From NCBI GenBank assembly GCA_013176395.1, contig JABMLP010000014.1:930001-994000 (forward strand): a DNA stretch of 64,000 bases, given 5' to 3'. The translations under genes and the position numbers were made by a program. Position 1 is the stretch's first letter. Each line of letters starts with the position of its first letter. The notes under the pieces are model-generated. The model did no database searches, was not told the DNA's origin, and was given only the letters and a program-made list of their open reading frames with translations. This stretch comes from Venturia oleaginea (Eukaryota; Ascomycota; Dothideomycetes; Venturiales; Venturiaceae). This document shows, piece by piece, positions 11,689 through 21,500 of this stretch.

Positions 11689-13558
11689 CGAGACTGTGAG
11701 TTTTCCGAACTCGGGGTGTATGGGGCTGATCCGAAGCCGTAGCTTGTGGTGCTAGAAGAGGCGGTAGAACCTGAGCGTTCTTCAGGGCCTTGAGTGATCC
11801 GGGGAGTCTGGACGTTCTGTGGATACGCTCCCGATGCTCCTGACATACTCATATTGCTAAAGCTCATAGGGGGAATGAAGTTTCGAGCCCCGGAGTTGCC
11901 AAACTGCATGGGGTCACTGGCGAACTGGTTGGGAGTAGTGAACTGATTGGAGGGGCGTCCACGCTGGGCTTTTTTAGGGCATACGGCGGCGATGTGCTTC
12001 TGACCATTAGGCATAATTACTACGGGCTCTCCGCAGTATCCGCAACGGTTGTTGGTCTTTCGCCATTGGATATTGGCGGCTTTCTCTTCCAGGGTCCAGG
12101 ATGCAATTGGTTTCATCTGGAGAGACGGGAGGCAGGTACCTATGTCGGCGCCGGCACTACCGTTGAGGTTCATAACTGAAATGTCCATGGCATCTCCGAA
12201 AGCGTGAAAAGTGGCGGGGGAGACTAGGAATGCGCGTTGGGATGCAGAGGGAGCGGTAGCTGATGTAGATGATCCTGAGAATACGGGAGCTTTTCGAGCT
12301 CGAGAGATTTTCTCGAATTGTTTCATGTTGGCTTCGCAGTTGTGGCACAGATCGATTAACTCCTCCAGTTTCTTTGTCGTAGGGACGTGAATCATTGCTC
12401 CGCTGAGTTCTGCGCTCAGGCCGTTGCGAAAGTTGACAATCATAAGTTGTTCCAAGGGGTTTGCGGGTTCTGAGACGTGAGGGAGGGTGATTCCGGCTTC
12501 TTGGAGTAGGCGTCGGAAGTCTGCGGCGTAAGTAGCAAATGTTCGGTTTGCCATCTTGTGGTTCTGCAGCTTATTCATAGCATCTTGAGTATCGAAACGA
12601 GGAGCGTAGCTGTCGTTGAGTTTTGAGATAAATTCGTCGAGGGATTCAAAAGGCCATGAATTCGTAGTTTCGTTGTAGTATGGGCGAATTGTGGATTTGC
12701 ACTTGTCGTCAAGTCGATTGAAGGCGTAAGTAACTTGTGAGTTTACTGAAGGGAATGCTTTGGAGTCTGCGCTGAGTTTTATCCGGAGGTCTAAGAGCCA
12801 GCTCTTGTATTTGTTTTTATCTCCTTCAAAGATAGAGATGTCGCCTTGGGTTGGTCGAGGGGCAGAGATTTCGCGAGAAGTAACGCCCTGGAGCTCTGCT
12901 CGAAGGGCGCAAGCTTCGTTCTCAGAGGCTTCGAGCTTGAGTTCTTGAATTGAACGGGACATGGTATCCTGGTCTCGCTGGGCTGTGTTGAACATATGGG
13001 AGATGGTAGCTAAAAGCTGGAGGAGTGGGAGCGCCGAAGCGCGGTCGAGAGTAACGTGTGAGACTGGGACGTATTCATTTTCGTTGACTGAGTGTCACGG
13101 GATGGTATCCTATATCTATTTTATCCTAGGTGGATTCTTAGCAATTCCTGGTAGGTTCCTGATAGTTCTCACGTGCGCCTAGCAGGGATTATTCAGGGAC
13201 CGTTTCACATGCGCTTCTACTCCTTTCTATTCTCTTCTCAGGACAGCATGTCCTTTTCCTACTTGGAAGATTATATATACAAGTTGTTCTTCCTGTATCT
13301 ACTCTTTCTTCTTTGTACTTAGATACTTCGAAATACAAGCAGTCTTCTCTCACCTGCGAAACACCTTTGAGGGTTGAACTCTTACACTGAGGCTTCGTCC
13401 GCCGGGGTTGCAAAGGTAGCTTGGATCTTCTGAGTAAGGGTTGCTGCGAGTCTAGGGGTTATAGAGAAGTCGTAGAAGGCTAGGGGGTTTTCGAGAGTAC
13501 TGTTTTCGAGGGTGGTAGTATCGTCCGCAAGGGAGGGAAGGTCGAGAATTCGGGGCAT
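11685..13558 (-). pseudogene. Gypsy-1 gag, split by a solo LTR
   Basis: The 3' portion (12995-11685, 436 codons) has the capsid-like region (GDISIFEGDKNKYKSWLLDL) and an unusual zinc knuckle with a long loop (CGYCGEP, then IAAVCPKK). The 5' portion starts at the ATG at 13558 (MPRILDLPSLADD) and is open to 13387. If the LTR at 13093-13386 and one copy of its target duplication are removed, the two parts join in one frame. The host copy was therefore intact when the LTR element arrived. Confidence 0.85.
13093..13386. mobile_element. Solo LTR (family A) inside Gypsy-1 gag, 294 bp
   Basis: Plus-strand ends are TGTCACGGGATGG and GAACTCTTACA. A 5-bp target duplication CTGAG sits on both sides (13088-13092 and 13387-13391). 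Read on the minus strand it begins TGTAAGAGTTCAACCCTC, the same start as the solo LTR at 25680, so the two are one family in opposite orientation. Confidence 0.9.
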
Positions 13559-13618
13559 AGTTGGTGAGGTTTGTCGGCTGCGTAGACAATAGCAGCCCGA
13601 CTTTTATCGTGAAAAGGG

Positions 13619-13628
13619 ATCCTTACAA
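13619..13628 (-). promoter_or_regulatory. Gypsy-1 putative self-priming primer-binding site
   Basis: Two bases after the 5' LTR the element reads TTGTAAGGAT. Its complement ATCCTTACAA lies inside the same LTR (plus-strand 13693-13702). No TGG-type tRNA primer site is visible. Tf1-like elements prime from their own 5' RNA in this way. Seen: the 10-nt complementarity. Inferred: its use. Confidence 0.6.
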
Positions 13629-13630
13629 AC

Positions 13631-13849
13631 TGTCACGTTTGACCTTGGACTTGACGTGGAAGCATGACTTGAATTCTATGGGATATGCGAAGTTGTAAGG
13701 ATGAGGAGCTAACTAAGAGGTAGAGACGAGTCTAAATACTTGCGACCGGTCTCGCGCTAGACCTGATCACGCTAGACCTGATCGAGCAGAACCACCACAT
13801 TTAACTACATTTAACTGCATTCGAATACCAACATAGTTCGATCATGACA
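13631..13849 (-). repeat. Gypsy-1 5' LTR
   Basis: 219 bp. It is longer than the 3' LTR because a 15-bp unit (CGCTAGACCTGATCA) is tandemly duplicated at about 13755-13785. The differences between the two LTRs show that the copy is not recent. Confidence 0.9.
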
Positions 13850-13889
13850 GTCCTGCCACTCGCAATCCTGATGTCCCTAACTCGCTACA

Positions 13890-14204
13890 GTGAACTCTCA
13901 AATTATCGCTCTCGCTCTATTCGCTCTCCAAGTCAATGCGAGTTGGATATGTACTGCAACCTCTAGAGAAGGATATGACCCGGCTTACGGGCCATCCTTC
14001 CTCGCCTTCGAAAAAAGGAACTGCCACAGGGGCACCGGTAGTTGGATAGAATCAGAAAAGATCTGCTATATTCTCGCGCGCTATACCGATCCACATCCAC
14101 CTCCACCCTACTTTACAAAGGCATTCCACCCTACATTAACCGCTCTCGGTAGAAACAATTTAGGTGTCACCGCCATCTACGACTGCATCAGCGTGCCCAC
14201 ATGA
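13890..14204 (+). CDS. Small secreted cysteine-containing protein, start codon missing
   Basis: 104 codons with a good signal peptide (hydrophobic IIALALFALQV, cleavage near NAS/W), then four cysteines in about 85 residues. No family recognised; size and features resemble small secreted effector-like proteins. The frame begins with GTG at 13890 and there is no in-frame ATG before the signal peptide. Gypsy-1 lies only 35 bp upstream, so the promoter and possibly a first exon were cut off. Likely a dead or silent copy. Confidence 0.4.
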   Translation: MNSQIIALALFALQVNASWICTATSREGYDPAYGPSFLAFEKRNCHRGTGSWIESEKICYILARYTDPHPPPPYFTKAFHPTLTALGRNNLGVTAIYDCISVPT

Positions 14205-14272
14205 TTTTTGATAAAGAGAGTCTGGAGGGATGTTGACGCAAAGATGTTGGGAAATTGGTTTTGATGTATTTA

Positions 14273-15372
14273 ACGTGTTTCACCATTCACTTGGCCACCC
14301 CACTCACTTGGCCACCCAACCAAAAAGTCTAATCCCTTCGTACAATTATCGCGATAATGTTAACACCAAACCCCCGGATCGGCTTGCAAAGAGGCTAGAT
14401 TACTTCTTGCGAAGCAGAGCTTTCAAACGAATCCAAATTTAAGTCAACGTCAAATCTCAGCGTCGTACGATATTCCTCGATCTACACTTCAGTCTCGTCT
14501 TCAAGGTTGTAAACCACGAAGCGAATCTAACCACCAAAAGAGAAAGTTACAAATACTTGAAGAGCAGGCTCTGGTTCAGTGGATCCTAGACCTTGATCGA
14601 CGTACGACGAATGGCAAACGCTTTACTCGAAAAACGCGGTAGGAATCCTCCACCGTCATTAGTCGGGAAGAACTGGGTATCCCGCTTCATCAACGCTCAG
14701 CCGGAGCTTTGTACGAAGTGGAATCGTAAATTCCATTCACAGCGTGCAAAATGCGAAGATCCAGCGACAATCAACGCGTGGTTTCAGCGTGTTGAAGAGA
14801 CGCCCTCACCACCAGGTACACCCCATAGAGTAGCGCCACAGTGGACGTCAGAAACTCCTCGTACGATAGCTCAGCTTGAGCAGCAGGCTCAGCTCGTCCG
14901 AAATCTTCTTCATCGCCAATCTCAGAGCCCAAGTAGTCAAGCAATTGGTCAACTCATCAAAGGATGTCAAGTCGCAATGAATTCAGCAGTAATACTTGCA
15001 GAAGAGAATAGGAAGCTTCGTACAGAGAACCAACGACGAAAACAGAATCAACAGTATCGTAGACGATATATTGCATATGGAGGCGTTTTACAAGCTCAAC
15101 AGGGTCAGTTCTTGGCCGAGGGATGCGAAAATAGCTCTAGAGATAGTGTTCAAGATCAGGAAGTCGTCGTACGACAGCGAGCATTACCAACATGTAGTGG
15201 CTACGGTATTCAAGGTCATAAGATTAATCGATGCCCAAATACGTAAAGAATGTATTGTTAGAATTATTATAACAAAAGCTGTATTGGTGGGAGGTTTATC
15301 GCACGATGACTTGAGATTTAGTGGTTGGGGTGGCCAAGTGAGTGGGGTGGCCAAGTGAGTGGTGAAACACGT
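14273..15372 (+). mobile_element. Fot1/pogo-like (Tc1/mariner) element, core-deleted, 1.1 kb
   Basis: TA target duplication at 14271-14272 and 15373-15374. Terminal inverted repeats of about 50 bp start ACGTGTTTCACC. Each carries the unit CACTTGGCCACCC twice in direct order, a likely pair of transposase-binding sites. Inside is a broken ORF with the N-terminal DNA-binding and C-terminal knuckle parts of a Fot1-type transposase but no catalytic part. Confidence 0.85.
14470..15246 (+). pseudogene. Remnant of Fot1-like transposase (CENP-B-type HTH plus C-terminal knuckle)
   Basis: From about 14470 one frame reads YDIPRSTLQSRLQG and then LEEQALVQWILDLDRR, a psq/CENP-B HTH layout. A small lesion near 14605 shifts the frame to the 14593-15246 ORF, which has KNWVSRFINAQPEL and an RAKCEDPATINAWF block. 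Next comes a Q-rich coiled-coil stretch (LAEENRKLRTENQRRK) and a degenerate knuckle (CSGYGIQGHKINRC). The DDE domain of about 200 residues is absent. Non-functional as a transposase. Confidence 0.75.
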
Positions 15373-15374
15373 TA

Positions 15375-15851
15375 GCTCCATCGTAACATCCTTAGTCTTA
15401 CATGGCTAATGGCGCTTGGACGACACTTCAGAACGTTTTCAATCTCTTGCCGTACTGTAAATCGTTCCTCAAACTTATTCCCGTCAAAGACGAGGTTTCC
15501 TACGTCAAAGACGAGGTTTCCTAAATAACGATTTCCATATTCGTTCCAATAATTCCCGGATCGCCTTCAAAATCCCGGCGTGACAAACCTTGTGATTTGC
15601 GACGAGCTAGAGCTCTTGGAAGATTATACTCGTGCTAGGAGCTCGGATGACTCTCACGCTGAATAATAGGATGCAGTACGTCACCACTATCGACGGATTT
15701 AACACGCTGTCAAAGAGTCTTTCCATATAAGCTAATAGCCTAATTTACAGAAATTGATTTGCTATCACTAGCCGAGTAATATCAAACAAGACAATACATG
15801 CTTCTATGCTTATCGTTCATGGGCTAAACTCCAAAACCCTAACATTCAGAC
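15375..15851. other. Spacer between transposon and aldo-keto reductase gene
   Basis: No gene seen. It contains an 18-bp direct repeat (TACGTCAAAGACGAGGTTTC-like unit twice near 15482-15525) and the probable 3' UTR region of the reductase. Confidence 0.4.
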
Positions 15852-17078
15852 CTATTTCATCTCCTCGGCATCGCTCAACTTGTGAGGCTTGATGGGCTTT
15901 GGCCAGTCTGGCGCATCCAACAACGCCGAAGTCTTCAGCAAGGGGATGTCTGCGCCTGTCATCGTGTTCTTGTACTTTTGTGACCCCCTGAACTCAAACA
16001 GAAATCCCATTGGGAATCCAAAGTCATATGGGAGAGTATTTTCGATCTCGTCAATCTCCTCCTCAGATAGTTCGATTGACAAAGCCTGGATGTTACCCTT
16101 CATGTGATTGACGTTCCTTCCACCGACGATGGGGTACACGTTGGGAGCTTTGTGCATGACGTATGCGAGAGCGATGGAGGTGAGAACGGTGTCCTTTTTC
16201 TTCGCAATTTTTTCGAGTGTTTCGGATATCTTAATTATTTTCTCTGAGGGCATCGATCTACCGCGTCCAGAAGCTGCAGCCTTTCTCTGTTCTTCAGTCT
16301 TGAACTGACCTCCACCTAGAGCTCTCCAGGGTGCCAAGGCCATTCCCTCTTCGCGGCACATAGGAATGATGTCGCGCTCGAAGTCTCGTTCAGCGGCAGA
16401 CCATTGACCTTGGTAGATGCTGAATTGGCGAAGGTTGTGGTCGCGAGCATATTGGTTTGCCTTGGACACAATCCAGGCTGGAGTGTCTGAGATTCCGAGA
16501 TACATGACCTTTCCTTGAGCAACGAGGTGGTTCAAAGACTGCATGACCTCAGGAATGGAAGTGGTGAAATCCCACCAATGGATGTAAATCACGTCGATAT
16601 AGCTGGTTTGCAGCTTCTTCAGGCTAGCCTCGACGGACAAGTGGATGGACTTGGTGTGTTGGCCCTGGTAATTTGCCATGATTCTTGGTGTGGTAGATTT
16701 ACCAGGAGCTGGATAGGCGTTCGTGAATTTGGTTGCAAGGACGATCTGATCACGATTCTTGCGCGAGGCCATCCATTCTCCGATCCAGGTCTCACTTTCT
16801 TCTTCTTGGTAGTTGTTGGCAGTGTCGATGAAATTGCCACCCATTTCAAAGAAGTAGTCAAGCATTTCGAAGCAGGTTTCCTTGGAACACTCTCCGAGAA
16901 ATTCCTTCCTGGTTGGTGTTAGTCGGCGCCGTTGCAAGAGATTCAATTTACCTACCCTGCATCACCAAAGTTCATGGCTCCGAGACACAGCGGAGAGACC
17001 CTCACGCCTGCTGTTGGCGACATGATGCGGTGGAATCCCAGGAGGGATTTGGGCTTGGGAAGTGTGGTGAGCGACATG
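15852..17078 (-). CDS. Aldo-keto reductase, aryl-alcohol dehydrogenase / norsolorinic acid reductase type
   Basis: Cytosolic NADPH-dependent carbonyl reductase of the AKR9 group, about 392 aa. Two exons: about 16956-17078 ([19 protein letters not shown]...) and 15852-16908, with a 47-nt GT..AG intron that restores [16 protein letters not shown]. The catalytic tetrad is visible: Asp and Tyr in [10 protein letters not shown], Lys in IVLATKF, His in IYIHWWD. The cofactor-binding end is seen in [21 protein letters not shown]-like run (GATATATATATAG) lies about 70 bp before the ATG. Substrate unknown; relatives act on aryl alcohols or polyketide intermediates, but no biosynthetic cluster is present. 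It is the only clearly intact host gene in the repeat island. Confidence 0.9.
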
Positions 17079-17170
17079 ATTGCTGTTTGATGTTTCGAAG
17101 ACTTCTGAAAAAATGGTTTCCATAAGACTTCGAGTTAAGAGAGATGGATATATATATAGCCGCGGGGTGG

Positions 17171-17278
17171 GGGTGTTTTTAACCGTAAACTTTTAAGACT
17201 TTAGCTGAAACAGTAGATTAATAGTAAACTTACGGTTGTATTTTTTTGCAACCGTAAAGTTGCAGTTATTCTACCGTT
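17171..17278. repeat. Left part of a MITE-like element split by Gypsy-2
   Basis: GGGTGTTTTTAACCGTAAAC here is inverted at 22866-22891 (AAAGTTTACGGCATAAAAACACCC). Removing Gypsy-2 leaves an element of about 140 bp with imperfect inverted ends and internal ACGGTTG/CAACCGT hairpins. It is non-coding. Confidence 0.5.
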
Positions 17279-17454
17279 TGTTATGGGCATGGCCCATGGT
17301 TGGTATAGGCTAAGAGCCTAAGCCTGATTGAGCCTAGTATAGAGAAAGAACCTCATTGAGGTTCTCTGTTTGTAGATACCTTCACTCCTTAACTGAATCT
17401 AAACAATCTTTGGCTACGAGTATGCTGCGTCTTTCCAGCTACCGTCCCGTAATA
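17279..17454 (+). repeat. Gypsy-2 5' LTR
   Basis: Starts TGTTATGGGCATGG and ends CCCGTAATA, an unusual TG..TA end rather than TG..CA. It holds palindromic stretches (GGCATGGCC, AACCTCATTGAGGTT). Confidence 0.92.
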
Positions 17455-17465
17455 TAGATTCAGTT
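17455..17465 (+). promoter_or_regulatory. Gypsy-2 putative self-priming primer-binding site
   Basis: TAGATTCAGTT begins immediately after the 5' LTR and is the exact complement of AACTGAATCTA at 17391-17401 inside that LTR. This is the arrangement of Tf1-type self-primed reverse transcription, where the 5' end of the RNA folds back on the site. It predicts a transcript start near 17391. Confidence 0.7.
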
Positions 17466-17488
17466 CTTTACAAACCTAGGTGTACTTG

Positions 17489-18397
17489 ATGCGTAGCAAC
17501 AGTACCCTATCGGCTCCTACAACCTACACCCCTACTACCGACGACGACCCAATCGCGAGCATTACGCAAGGAATCGACAAACTCTCAATGGCTCGAGCAA
17601 ATTCGCCTGACACCGTACAACAATTGGTGGCAGCTCTGACCGCAGTCAGTGTTGATGGGAACACCGGTGCAAAAGCTATTGCATGGCCTAAATGGGACGG
17701 GAAAAGAGACAACTACACGCTGTTCAGATGGCAGATCAAGACAAAAATCACTGTTGAAAATGGGAAGCTTGGAAGCAATCAAGGAATATGCGCGAACATC
17801 TTCAACGGGCTTCCGACAGAGAAACAACAACGCGTCATCCAATGGCTAAGCAATGGAGAGCAACATGACAACTACGAACCCGAGTCCTTTATCAAGCATA
17901 TGGACGACAAGTTCTTAGATCATGAAGCGGAAGCTAAAGCTCTCGACGAGCTGAACAAGATTAGCCAAGGCAGCAGACAACCGTTCGAAGACTTTCGCCA
18001 GCAGTTCGAACAACTGACATCGCACGCTGGATCCCTAGCGCCGCAAAGAGCCTCAAAGATCACTATCATGAACAACGCGCTCAACTACTCCCTCCAACAG
18101 ACCTTGAAATCAGTGCGATTGTCCAGGGACGACTACGACACTTACGTAAAAGATGTACAGTACTTCGCGACGAAGACAGAGGCTCTATCCCACCAACGCC
18201 GCTATCCAAGTACGGATAAGGAGACGCCAACGACTCGAGGGAGGCCACAATCACCCCAAACAGTCAGTCGTGACGCAGAAGGCGATGTCGAAATGACTGG
18301 CATCAACGCCCTTTCAGCGCAGATCGCAGCACTGATAGCTCGGGTCGATACACTCGGAAAGGATGCGAAGAAGGACCGACGACCTAGAGCGAAATAG
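17489..18397 (+). CDS. Gypsy-2 Gag (capsid part)
   Basis: About 302 aa from the ATG at 17489. Has a retrotransposon gag fold signature (WPKWDGKRDNYTLFRWQIK; LDELNKISQGSRQPFEDFRQ). The frame ends with TAG at 18395-18397, just before the zinc knuckle that normally closes Gag. The same frame continues open for another 61 codons after the stop (next feature). Confidence 0.85.
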   Translation: MRSNSTLSAPTTYTPTTDDDPIASITQGIDKLSMARANSPDTVQQLVAALTAVSVDGNTGAKAIAWPKWDGKRDNYTLFRWQIKTKITVENGKLGSNQGICANIFNGLPTEKQQRVIQWLSNGEQHDNYEPESFIKHMDDKFLDHEAEAKALDELNKISQGSRQPFEDFRQQFEQLTSHAGSLAPQRASKITIMNNALNYSLQQTLKSVRLSRDDYDTYVKDVQYFATKTEALSHQRRYPSTDKETPTTRGRPQSPQTVSRDAEGDVEMTGINALSAQIAALIARVDTLGKDAKKDRRPRAK

Positions 18398-18583
18398 CGA
18401 TCCCAAACAGAGTTCTTGGCACTTATACAAGCGGGCAAATGCGGGCGCTGTAAGAAGCCCAAGCACCACCCGAACGTATGCGAATTCCGACCAGCAACAC
18501 GTCCAAAGACTCAGGTCACTGCGGTAATCACACAGCATACCGATGACTCCCTACAGGAAGCCTCATCAGAGTCGGAAAACTAG
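18398..18583 (+). CDS. Gypsy-2 Gag zinc-knuckle extension behind an amber stop
   Basis: In frame with gag after TAG 18395-18397; reads a CCHC knuckle CGRCKKPKHHPNVC and stops at TAG 18581-18583. It has no ATG of its own, so it is made only by stop read-through, or the TAG is a mutation. The pol frame overlaps its end (18547-18583) in the -1 phase. Confidence 0.6.
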   Translation, partial: RSQTEFLALIQAGKCGRCKKPKHHPNVCEFRPATRPKTQVTAVITQHTDDSLQEASSESEN

Positions 18584-21500
18584 CTACCCTTGTGCATCGT
18601 CGCGCACGAGGGTCTGAAGTAGATGTACATGGCGAAGACATTACAAAGCTACCAGGCATAAGAGAAATCAAAGCAGCAAAGGATAGGATGGAAAGTACAC
18701 CCTTCTTGATAGATACCTTGATCAACGGAACTTCTTTCACCGAATCCTTCTTTGATAACGGCTGCCTCCCTTATGCTGCTTTCAGCGAGAAGAGTGTCCA
18801 AACACATCGTCTACCGCGCATCCCAATTGACACCAAACAATTGGCACTGGCTAAAGAGAGCCACGAGAACGGAGAAGACCTCCGTATTACGCACATGACC
18901 TACGCTACGATCGACATTGATGGTCGAGCAGAGCGAGTCTACGGGTATATAGTGAAAGGATTGAGCTTCCCTATTATCCTAGGCAAGGCATGGGCAGAGA
19001 GAAACTGGGTGCGATATATAGCAGCTAAGAGAAAGCTGCTTATTGGTCAAGGATCCCAGCGCATCACGGTAAGAGAAAAGGGGTGGCTAGAACAGAACAC
19101 CAAAGCGCGAGACCGGCTCGCTCACGTGCGGGCGGCTTGTCTAGTGTCAGGATCTGTATTTGCAGCTATTGTTGGAAGGGCCCAGCGACGGTTGAGAAGA
19201 GATGGACCGGATGGTACACAAGTGCTGGCTATCTCGATGTCGGATATCAACAAGGCCCTAAGCAAGTTAGCAGAAAGAAAACAGAGAAAGACTGAGGAAG
19301 AAATCCGACAAGAGATACCAGAAGAAATAGCAGAGCATGCTGATGCCTTTCTCGACGACGAAGACGGAGAGATCGCGCCCCATCAAGAGGGTCGCGATCA
19401 CGTTATCGAATTGATACGAGATGAACAAGGTCGCGAGGCAGAAGTTCCTTGGGGCCCATTATACGGCATGTCGAGGGAAGAGCTATTAGTCCTACGAAAA
19501 ACACTTTCGGACTATATGGACAAGGGCTGGATACGCGCCAGCAACTCACCAGCGGCAGCCCCAGTCTTATTTGTAAGGAAACCAGGTGGAGGCATTCGGA
19601 TGTGTGTAGACTATCGGGCACTGAATCGAATCACTCGATCGGACCGCTACCCATTGCCACTAATCCGAGAAACCCTACGAAATCTAGCAACAGCGCGTTG
19701 GTACACCAAACTTGACGTCAGAGCGGCATTTCATCGGCTCCGCATCAAGCACGGCGATGAGTGGAAAACGGCTTTTCGCACTCGATTTGGACTATTCGAA
19801 TGGCTAGTTACCCCCTTCGGACTAGCTGGCGCACCCGCGAGCTTTCAACGATACATCAACGGAGTCCTACGGGAATCCCTAGATATCTGCTGTTCAGCCT
19901 ACATGGACGATGTCTTGATATGGAGCGACGGCGACTATCTGGATCACATGGTTAAGGTTAACCAAATTCTTGCCAAGCTCAAGACTGCTGGACTTCGGCT
20001 AGACTTAAGCAAGTGCGAGTTTGCTGTTCAGGAGGTCAAATATCTGGGGTTCATTATCACTGCAGGAGAAGGGATCAAAGTCGACCCAGAGAAAGTTGCC
20101 GCGATTAAAGAATGGGAGGCTCCAGTCAATGTCACAGGCGTACGCTCCTTCCTAGGCTTTGCAAATTTCTACCGAGACTTCATCGACAACTTCTCAGAGC
20201 TCTCCGACCCCTTAATCAAGTTAACACGGAAGGCCGTCGCTTTTGTCTGGAACAAAGAACATGAGAACGCCTTTCAAGTCTTGAAGGAGCTATTCATCTC
20301 CGCCCCAATACTGGCTCACTGGAATCCAGACCTGGATACGGTACTCGAGTGCGACTGCTCTGGCTACGCGCTGGGAGGCACGTTGTCGCAGAAGGATATG
20401 AAAGGAAAACTACGACCAGTAGCATACTTCTCCCGCAAGCTCACTGCGGCTGAATGTAACTACGAGATCCACGATAAAGAATTACTGGCAGTAATCAAGT
20501 CCATTGAACACTGGAGAGGAGAACTACGCAGTGTTGCAGCACCTTTCAAAGTCCTTACCGATCACAAGAATCTCCGCTACTTTATGACAGCGCAGCGTTT
20601 GTCAGAGAGACAAGCAAGATGGTCGCTAATTCTATCTGAGTACCAATTCCAGCTGGAATTTCGCGCCGGAAAACTAGCGCAAAGACCAGACGCACTATCA
20701 AGAAGACATCAAGATATGCCACATGACAAGAACGACGAGAGACTACAAGGGCGAGTGGCCCAGTTGATCAAGGACGAATGGCTTCCTCCTCTTTCCGAGA
20801 GGACGACCGAAACAATCGCAATACAAGCCCTTATCTGCCCAGTCAATACACCGAATACATCCAATAGTACATGGGACGTTATACGGGAGCCCCAGCAAAA
20901 TACTGGACTGGACGGTCGACACCAGCTGACTGCCGAAAACGGTCAACACCGGTCCACTACTAGGTACGGTCAAAACCGGTCAGTTGCAAAAGGATGCGAT
21001 CTTTTCGAGAAACCAGAGTTACAACTTCTCTGGGATCGCGCAATAGCAGAGGACCAATCCTACGAAGCTATTCATACGGCTATAGTTACTGGCGAACGTT
21101 CCTTTCCTCCAGAGCTCAAGTTGTCGGTACAGCTACCCGAATGCGAAGTAGACGACCACGGCGCGGTCACGAGAAGAGGGATCCTATGGGTACCAGATTG
21201 GGAACCGCTGCGAACAACGCTGGTCCAACAAACTCACGATTCCCATGTTACTGGACACCCAGGGAGAGATAGCACGCTTGCGATTCTATCCAGAAGTTTC
21301 TTTTGGCCCCAACAATACAAGACAGTCCGGCAGTTTGTACGTAATTGCGACGTATGTGGGAGAACAGGAATATGGCGTGATAAGAAGCGAGGTCTTCTGA
21401 AACCACTTCCAATCCCGGCCCGCTTCCACAGCGAGCTATCAATCGATTTCATGACTGATTTGCCCGCAGAGGAAAACGGCCCAAAATACCTCATGGTTAT

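Larger units (their letters stand above)
7436..13849 (-). mobile_element. Gypsy-1: Ty3/gypsy chromovirus, full length but inactivated
   Basis: LTRs at 7436-7639 and 13631-13849, both ending TG..CA, are flanked by the same 5-bp target duplication GTCCT (7431-7435 and 13850-13854). The body on the minus strand codes gag, protease, reverse transcriptase, RNase H, integrase and chromodomain in that order. Gag is broken by a solo LTR, pol by one stop and two frameshifts. Another LTR of this family stands alone at 33766-33979. Confidence 0.93.

Noticed and set aside
18574..18583. Canonical slippery heptamer for the Gypsy-2 gag-pol shift
   Set aside because: GGAAAAC before the TAG does not fit the X XXY YYZ rule, so the site of the -1 shift is left open.
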